A stretch of DNA of 64,000 nt, taken from the NCBI RefSeq assembly GCF_014647515.1, contig NZ_BMPI01000040.1:1-64000 (forward strand), read 5' to 3'. The stretch is from Dactylosporangium sucinum (GTDB taxonomy: Bacteria > Actinomycetota > Actinomycetes > Mycobacteriales > Micromonosporaceae). The position numbers and the translations under genes are program-made. The notes under the pieces were generated by a model. It saw only the letters and a list, made by a program, of their open reading frames with translations, ran no database searches and had not been told where the DNA came from. Below, piece by piece: positions 58,968 through 64,000 of the stretch. Every line of letters starts with the position of its first letter. Positions within the stretch are counted from its first letter, which is position 1.

Positions 58968-60260
58968 TCAGGACGCGGTGCAGGTGGGGGTCAGCGTGCC
59001 GGCCGTGCCGGTCGACTGGAAGCCGAACTCGGTGTACTGGCCCGCGGCGATCGTCCCGTTGTAGGACACGTTCGTGAACGTGACCGCGCCGCTGCTCGCG
59101 CTGCGGTTGGCGTTCCAGGCGTTGGTGATCGTGGCGCCCGAGGGCAGGGTCAGCCGCACCGACCACGAGCTCGTGGCGGACGAGCCGGCCACGACCCGGA
59201 TCGTGGCGACGAACCCGCCCTGCCACTGGTTGATCGAGACCGTGGAGGTGCAGCCGCCGGGGCCCGGGTTCGAGGGCGACGACGACGGTGAGGGGGGAGT
59301 CGACGGCGACGCGGAGGACGGGGGCGGCGAGGTCGGGCCCGTCCCGGTCAGGCCGAAGAACTCGATCGCCATCGCGGCCTGGCCGGCCAGCGGCAGCGAG
59401 TGCCCGACGCCCGAGATGCTGATCGCCTCGACCGGCGCCTGCGCGCTCGCGTTGCCGTAGCGGGTGCGGGTCCAGTTCGGCTGCGGCGAGTCCGTGAACA
59501 CCGGAGTCTGGCTGATGCCGAGCACGTTCGTCCACTGCTCGATCTCTTCGGTGAAGTTCGGGTAGGCGAGCGTCGTGTCCGTCGTGCCGTGCCACACCTG
59601 CATCCGCGGGCGGGCCCCGGTGTACCCCGGGTACGCCGCCCGGACCAGGTCGCCCCACTGCTGGCCGGTCATGTTGCGCTGGCCGCTGGAGCACTGGCTG
59701 TTCCACGACGAGCCGTCGGTGGTCGCGAAGCAGCCGAACGGCACGCCCATGAACGCGGCGCCGGCCTTGAACACGTCGGGGTAGTCGCCGAGCAGGACGT
59801 TCGTCATCATGCCGCCCGACGACGCGCCGGTGACGTACACGCGATTCGGGTCGGCGTTGTTGTGCTGCAGGACATAGTTGACCATCGACATGATGCCGAC
59901 CGGGTCGCTGCCCCCGCCGCGGCGCAGCGCCTGCGGTGAGGAGACGTCGAAGCAGCTGCCGCTGCGGGTCGCGGACGGGTAGACCACGATAAATCCGTAG
60001 CGGTCGGCGAGCGAGGCGAACTCGGTGCCCGAGTAGAACGCCGGGCCCGAGCCGGTGCAGTAGTGCACGGCCACCACGACCGCCGGCCGGGCGGCGACCG
60101 TGTTCGGCACGTACAGGTGCATCCGCAGGTTGGAGGGGTTGGTGCCGAAGTTGGTGACCTCGGTCAGGGTCGCGGCCTGCGCCGGCGACGCAAGCAGGGC
60201 GATGCCGGTGACGGCCAGCGCGATGGCGGCCAGCCCGGCGAGGAGGCGATTGCGGTTCAT
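58968..60260 (-). CDS. Secreted CE1-type esterase with CBM2
   Basis: A 430-residue enzyme from ATG 60260. Signal peptide (LLAGLAAIALAVTGIALLASPAQA), then a PHB-depolymerase/acetylxylan-esterase-like alpha/beta hydrolase: RMHLYVPNTVAARPAVVVAVHYC, DRYGFIVVYPSA, VYVTGASSGGMMTNVL with Ser147, and MQVWHGTTDTTLAYPNF and VGHSLPL with Asp/His. A Ser/Pro linker (about 315-335) leads to a CBM2 (STVSINQWQGGFVATIRVV...SWSVRLTLPSGATITNAWNANRS), which binds cellulose or xylan. Likely removes acetyl or feruloyl groups from xylan. The leader contains TGAAACTTTCA at 60346-60356. Confidence 0.9.
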   Translation of the reverse strand: MNRNRLLAGLAAIALAVTGIALLASPAQAATLTEVTNFGTNPSNLRMHLYVPNTVAARPAVVVAVHYCTGSGPAFYSGTEFASLADRYGFIVVYPSATRSGSCFDVSSPQALRRGGGSDPVGIMSMVNYVLQHNNADPNRVYVTGASSGGMMTNVLLGDYPDVFKAGAAFMGVPFGCFATTDGSSWNSQCSSGQRNMTGQQWGDLVRAAYPGYTGARPRMQVWHGTTDTTLAYPNFTEEIEQWTNVLGISQTPVFTDSPQPNWTRTRYGNASAQAPVEAISISGVGHSLPLAGQAAMAIEFFGLTGTGPTSPPPSSASPSTPPSPSSSPSNPGPGGCTSTVSINQWQGGFVATIRVVAGSSATSSWSVRLTLPSGATITNAWNANRSASSGAVTFTNVSYNGTIAAGQYTEFGFQSTGTAGTLTPTCTAS

Positions 60261-60345
60261 GCCCACACCTTGACCCGCGCACAATGGACATTTATGTTTT
60301 TCGAAAAAGTCTTGCGTGCGAGGCGGCCTTTTCGAACTTGAATCG

Positions 60346-60356
60346 TGAAACTTTCA
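60346..60356. promoter_or_regulatory. Putative operator TGAAACTTTCA near the esterase promoter
   Basis: 11-bp palindrome with single-base centre, resembling the CGAAACTTTCG motif associated with streptomycete xylanase genes, two end mismatches. About 85 bp upstream of the esterase start and also upstream of the divergent condensation-domain gene. Confidence 0.4.
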
Positions 60357-60425
60357 GCCGTCGCCGCAAAGTGTCTTGTTTTCGCAAACCATGGGCCGGG
60401 TGGCCAATTCGGGGTGGCCTGAACG

Positions 60426-62195
60426 GTGATGACAGCCGTCCATGGAAGCCAGCATGATCGATGTGTGCCGGCCCCGTCACCCACCGAACAGCCCCTCGTC
60501 CCGCTCACCCGACTGGTCTCCGTTCCCGTGCGGTTCCAGGGCTGGCGGGCCACGACCGGTCCGCTGACCGTCGGCCAGCTCAACATCGCCCGGTGGCTGG
60601 CCGACGCGCCGCAGGCCCCGGCCGCCCTGCTCGACCAGGTCTTCGACGTCCCGCCCGGCACCCGGGTCGCCGACGTCGCCGAGTGCTTCGGCGTCCTGCT
60701 GTGCCGCCACGAGGGCCTGCGCAGCCGGTACGTGCCCGGCGAGCCGGGGGAGCAGCGCGTGCTCACCGCCGGCGAGCTGCCGATGGCCGTCTACGAGGCG
60801 GGCGACGGCGAGGCCCCGGAGCGCGTCGCCGCCCGGATCGTCGAGCTGACCCGCGCCGAGCGGCTCGACGTGACGGTGGATCCGCCGGTACGCCTGGCGG
60901 TCGCGATCCGCCACGGCGTCGTGCTCACCGCGGTCGCCGTCTACTCGCACCTGGCCGTCGACTTCCAGGCCCTGGTCGTCCTCGACCACGAGTTCGCCGA
61001 GATGATCCGCGATCCGGCGGCCCGCGTGCTCGGCGAGGCCCGCCAGCAGCCGCTCGACCGGGCCACCGTGGAACGCCAGCCGGCCCGGCGGCGCCGCCTC
61101 GACCAGGCCCTGCGGTACTGGAGCCGCCACCTCGCCACCGCCCCGGTCCATTTCTACGCGAAGCCGCGGGTGCACCACGCCACCGGCTCGGGCGCCTGCG
61201 GCATGACGTCGGAGACGGCCGCCCGCGCCCTCGACCGGATTGCGGCCCGCACCCAGGTCAGCCGGCCCACCATCGTGCTCGCCGCGCTCAGCGTCCTGCT
61301 GTCGCACCGCACCGGCTACCACACCTGCCAGTTCGTGATGCTCTCGGCCAACCGGTTCGAGTCGAGCCTGCAGCGGTACGTCGGGACGCTCGCCCAGTCG
61401 ACCTACGTCTCCGTCGAGGTGGGCGACGCCGGCTTCGACGAACTGGTGCGCCGCTGCTTCGGCGCCGTGCTGCAGGCCGGGCTGCACGGGGCGTACGACG
61501 TGTACCGCCAGCACGACCACGCCGTCTGGGTCGCCTCCGAGCGGGGCGTCGCGCCCTCGTTCGAGCCGTTGTTCAACAGCATCGTCGTGGACACCCGCGG
61601 CTTCGACCCGGTGCCTTCCGCCGGTACCCCCGCCGAAACCCACCTGGAATGGACCGACCTCCCGCCGACCGACATCCTGCTGCGCTTCGACCTCGGCCGG
61701 GTCGACGGCGCGCTGGTCGCCCGCGTGTGGACCGGCGACACCGGCCGGGTCACCCCGGACGAGGCCCGCGACCTGCTGCTGGCCCTGGAGAAGCTGCTCG
61801 TCGCCGCGGCGGAGGCCGACCTCGGCCACGACACCGCCGTCGCCGTCACCGGGCTGGCCCCGATCGAGCGCCCGCCCGGCTGGCTGCTCGTCGACAACTG
61901 CTGGGTCGACCTGGCCGACATCCAGTGCCTGCTCGACGAGGCGCTCGCCCCCGCCGTGACCCGGGTCTTCGCCGACGTGGACGGCGATCCGCTCGTCGCC
62001 TACGTCTCCTTCGCCCCCGACGGCCCGGCCACCCCCGCCGAGGCCCACCGCCGCAGCCTGGCCCGCCTGCCCGGCCGGCACGCGGCGATGGCGCCCCGGC
62101 GGTACGTGATCTGCCAGGGCGCACCGGACAACCCGGCGAGCCCGGAGGCGTGGCGCCGCCTGCCGGTCCTGGCGTCCGGCACCGGCCGCAAGTAG
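60426..62195 (+). CDS. Orphan condensation-domain protein with partial adenylation C-terminal subdomain
   Basis: A 589-residue protein; GTG 60465 is an alternative start. The region to about residue 400 follows NRPS condensation domains: PLTVGQLNIARWLADAP, CRHEGLRSRYV, VAVYSHLAVDFQALVVL in the HHxxxDG position, SRPTIVLAALSVLLSHRTG, and PLFNSIVVDTRGF. The catalytic motif reads SHLAVDF: second His kept, first His replaced by Ser and DG by DF. Residues about 480-589 resemble the small C-terminal subdomain of adenylating enzymes (VDLADIQCLLDEAL...MAPRRYVI). No A core, T domain or other NRPS gene is present. Likely a repurposed acyltransferase or a remnant. Confidence 0.75.
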   Translation: MMTAVHGSQHDRCVPAPSPTEQPLVPLTRLVSVPVRFQGWRATTGPLTVGQLNIARWLADAPQAPAALLDQVFDVPPGTRVADVAECFGVLLCRHEGLRSRYVPGEPGEQRVLTAGELPMAVYEAGDGEAPERVAARIVELTRAERLDVTVDPPVRLAVAIRHGVVLTAVAVYSHLAVDFQALVVLDHEFAEMIRDPAARVLGEARQQPLDRATVERQPARRRRLDQALRYWSRHLATAPVHFYAKPRVHHATGSGACGMTSETAARALDRIAARTQVSRPTIVLAALSVLLSHRTGYHTCQFVMLSANRFESSLQRYVGTLAQSTYVSVEVGDAGFDELVRRCFGAVLQAGLHGAYDVYRQHDHAVWVASERGVAPSFEPLFNSIVVDTRGFDPVPSAGTPAETHLEWTDLPPTDILLRFDLGRVDGALVARVWTGDTGRVTPDEARDLLLALEKLLVAAAEADLGHDTAVAVTGLAPIERPPGWLLVDNCWVDLADIQCLLDEALAPAVTRVFADVDGDPLVAYVSFAPDGPATPAEAHRRSLARLPGRHAAMAPRRYVICQGAPDNPASPEAWRRLPVLASGTGRK

Positions 62196-62219
62196 GTCGC
62201 AAGTAGGTCGCAAGCAGGT
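62187..62219. repeat. 11-bp tandem repeat (CGCAAGTAGGT) x3
   Basis: Units at 62187-62197, 62198-62208 and 62209-62219 plus a partial fourth. The first unit contains the TAG stop of the condensation-domain gene. Probably slippage. Confidence 0.7.
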
Positions 62220-62289
62220 CGCAGGTGGGGGTTGCGGAGGGCTACTAGGGTGCCGAACACCCGCCCTCAACGGAAACGGTTGGCAGCGC

Positions 62290-63459
62290 GTGCCCTCGAC
62301 AGATGAGCTCATCAAGGACGTCCGCACGAACGGCGGCACCCACCTCGACCTGTCCGGTCGCCGCCTCACGAAACTACGTCCGGCCGTCCGAGATCTCACC
62401 ACGGTCACCACACTCGACCTGCGCGACAACCGGCTGACCGCGCTGCCGGCCTGGATCGGCGAGCTGACCGCGCTGACCGAGATACGCCTCGACAACAACC
62501 AGCTCACCGCGCTGCCCGACGAGCTCGGCGAGCTGGTCGCGCTCCAGCATCTCACGGCCAGCCGCAACCAACTGGGGACGCTGCCCGACCGGATGCGCGA
62601 CCTCGCCGCACTGACCACGCTGTGCCTCGACCGCAACGAGTTCACGACGCTGCCCGACTGGTGCGCCGACCTGCGTTCCCTGCAGACCCTTCGCGTCGCC
62701 GACAACAAGCTGACCCGGCTGCCCGACACCATCGGCGAGCTGGCCGCACTCGTCGAACTCCGCGCCGGCAACAACGCGATCGACGCGCTGCCGGAGGCGA
62801 TCTGTGATCTCGGCGCTCTCCGCTCGCTGCAGCTGGGCGGCAACGAGATCGTGGCGTTGCCCGACCCGATCGGAAAGCTGTCCTGCCTGACCGAGCTGGA
62901 TCTGAACTCGAACCAGCTCACCGCCTTGCCCGCGTCGTTCGCCGACCTCGTCAACCTGGCCGCGCTGTCGTTGGGATTCAACCCGTTCACCGAGTTCCCG
63001 GCGCAGCTGCGCGGCTGCACCGCGCTCGAATATCTCTACTTCACCGGCGTGGTGAGCGAGGTGCCCGGCTGGATCGGCGAGCTGACCCGGCTGACCCGGC
63101 TCGCCATCCGCAACGGTCGGCTGACCGAGCTGCCCGAGTCGATCGGCGATCTCACGGCACTGACCTGGCTGGTCATCACCGGCCACGAGCTTGCGACGGT
63201 CCCCGACTCGATCGGCCGGCTCCGCCAGCTGGACAGCTTGGACCTGTCGTACAACAAGCTGCGCTCGTTGCCCGACTCGATCGGCAACCTGCACGCGTTG
63301 CGCGCGCTCTACCTCGACGAGAACCTGCTCACCGAACTGCCCGAGTCGGTTCAGGCGCTCGACCGGCTGCAATACCTACGCGCCAGGTTCAACTCGTTCA
63401 CCGGGAAGCCCCGCGTTCCGGCGACCACCAAGGTCGAGGCCAGGCCCAACCGCTTCTGA
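62290..63459 (+). CDS. Leucine-rich repeat protein
   Basis: A 389-residue protein composed almost wholly of about 15 LRRs with 23-residue period (LxxLxLxxNxLTxLPxxIGxL): LTTVTTLDLRDNRLTALPAWIGEL and similar units run from about 35 to 370. No signal peptide, kinase or GTPase domain. Bacterial LRR proteins of this short typical class mediate protein-protein interaction; some are type III or anchored virulence proteins, but nothing here indicates secretion. GTG 62290 is the start, in-frame repeats begin soon after. Possible interaction partner of neighbouring proteins unknown. Confidence 0.85.
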   Translation: MPSTDELIKDVRTNGGTHLDLSGRRLTKLRPAVRDLTTVTTLDLRDNRLTALPAWIGELTALTEIRLDNNQLTALPDELGELVALQHLTASRNQLGTLPDRMRDLAALTTLCLDRNEFTTLPDWCADLRSLQTLRVADNKLTRLPDTIGELAALVELRAGNNAIDALPEAICDLGALRSLQLGGNEIVALPDPIGKLSCLTELDLNSNQLTALPASFADLVNLAALSLGFNPFTEFPAQLRGCTALEYLYFTGVVSEVPGWIGELTRLTRLAIRNGRLTELPESIGDLTALTWLVITGHELATVPDSIGRLRQLDSLDLSYNKLRSLPDSIGNLHALRALYLDENLLTELPESVQALDRLQYLRARFNSFTGKPRVPATTKVEARPNRF

Positions 63460-63557
63460 CGCCCGCGTTCGACGAACGCCGTCCCCAGTCATGAAATGGG
63501 CCTTAAGCATTGCTTTGGCCGGTGGGTGGCCCGGCCGGCGTTGGTTACGATCCGGCG

Positions 63558-64000
63558 GTGCTGCACGCTGTCGAACCCACACCCTGGTGGCGCCTGCGCC
63601 GCACCTGGCTGATCGCCGGCGCGGGCGCCGTGGTGGCCGGGACCGCGACCGTGGCCCTCGTCGCGCAGTCCTCGGGCGCCGCGTGCGCGGCCGCGGCCGC
63701 GACGACAGGCCAGGCCACGTACTACGCGGCCGACGGCGGCGGCAACTGTTCGTTCGACCAGGTGGCGAACCCGCTGGTGGTCGCGCTCGGGAACGCGGAG
63801 TACAAGGCCGGGGCCGCCTGTGGCGGCTATCTCGACGTGAAGGGCCCGAAGGGCACCGTCCGCGTGAAGGTCACCGACCGCTGCCCGGAGTGCGCGGCCG
63901 GCCACCTCGACCTGAGCCGCCAGGCGTTCGCGAAGATCGGCGACGTGAACGCCGGCGTGATCAAGGTGACCTACAGCCCGGTCACGAACGCGCCCGTGCC
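63558..64000 (+). CDS. Bacterial expansin-like protein (5' part)
   Basis: The gene starts at GTG 63558 and runs off the right edge. One N-terminal membrane-spanning signal anchor (WLIAGAGAVVAGTATVALVA) precedes TGQATYYAADGGGNCSFDQV, YKAGAACGGYLDVKGPKG, VKVTDRCPECAAGHLDLSRQAFAKIG and GVIKVTYSPV. These are the double-psi beta-barrel of bacterial EXLX1-type expansins with the HLDLS motif and catalytic-like Asp. Expansins loosen cellulose-xyloglucan contacts non-hydrolytically, in keeping with the plant-wall enzymes here. The second (CBM63) domain would lie outside the window. Confidence 0.85.
   Translation, partial: MLHAVEPTPWWRLRRTWLIAGAGAVVAGTATVALVAQSSGAACAAAAATTGQATYYAADGGGNCSFDQVANPLVVALGNAEYKAGAACGGYLDVKGPKGTVRVKVTDRCPECAAGHLDLSRQAFAKIGDVNAGVIKVTYSPVTNAPV

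Overview
The window is very GC-rich DNA, roughly 72-75 % by eye. It shows GTG/ATG starts, heavy third-position GC, ATGA/GTGA stop-start overlaps, a nickel superoxide dismutase, an acVLRF1-type release factor, sugar ABC transporters without their own ATPase, and many LacI-controlled secreted carbohydrate-active enzymes. Together these point to a soil or plant-associated filamentous actinomycete. The Micromonosporaceae (Actinoplanes / Dactylosporangium-like) are my best guess, but this is inferred from gene content and not proven. No rRNA, tRNA, CRISPR array, transposase or phage gene was recognised.

Layout. 1-0.5 kb: the Gly-rich 3' end of a protein with a possible EAL-domain remnant, carrying LacI-type operators. 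0.66-5.6 kb: a secreted CBM32/beta-helix protein, an ASCH protein, a membrane protein and a phosphotransferase. 5.7-9.9 kb: a very large FHA / IDO-like haem / flavin reductase / cytochrome b5 fusion preceded by a CBS-pair gene. 10-14.8 kb: EamA exporter, LysR regulator, GT39-type glycosyltransferase, acVLRF1. 14.9-17.7 kb: three translationally coupled genes (cyclase-like, membrane, small helical) that share a short Gly-Pro-centred motif; I consider this the best candidate for an undescribed system. 17.7-21 kb: dehydrogenase, a broken GH43 arabinanase, and an uncharacterised Rossmann-like protein.

21.2-28.5 kb is a complete LacI-ABC-glycosidase operon (lacI, binding protein, two permeases, glucoamylase-like protein, GH39) ending in a strong terminator. 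28.6-33.9 kb holds small-molecule catabolic genes (SDR, MFS, class II aldolase, amidohydrolase, FadR-type regulator). 33.9-42.3 kb has a GH2 enzyme with duplicated ricin-type modules, FAH-family hydrolase, winged-helix protein, and pectate lyase under two AGCGCT-type operators. 42.4-46.6 kb holds a zinc-ribbon protein, sodN with a MerR/SoxR-like promoter, a radical SAM protein with unusual cysteine spacing, a DUF5996 protein, and decayed pseudogenes. 46.6-50.7 kb is a polysaccharide block (sugar-1-phosphate transferase, GT4, deacetylase) followed by GH10 xylanase. 51-52 kb is a lower-GC patch with a Cys/His-rich orphan. 52.1-58.8 kb is a second sugar system (binding protein and two permeases divergent from lacI-GH3). 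59-64 kb has a CE1-CBM2 esterase, an orphan condensation-domain protein, an LRR protein and the start of an expansin.

The genes mostly read as a plant cell-wall degradation locus: xylan, arabinan, pectin and beta-glucoside enzymes, uptake systems and LacI regulators whose operators are visible. Three copies of one long palindromic element (28-31 bp arms in two copies, 23 bp in the third) lie in intergenic gaps at 21.1, 36.7 and 58.8 kb.
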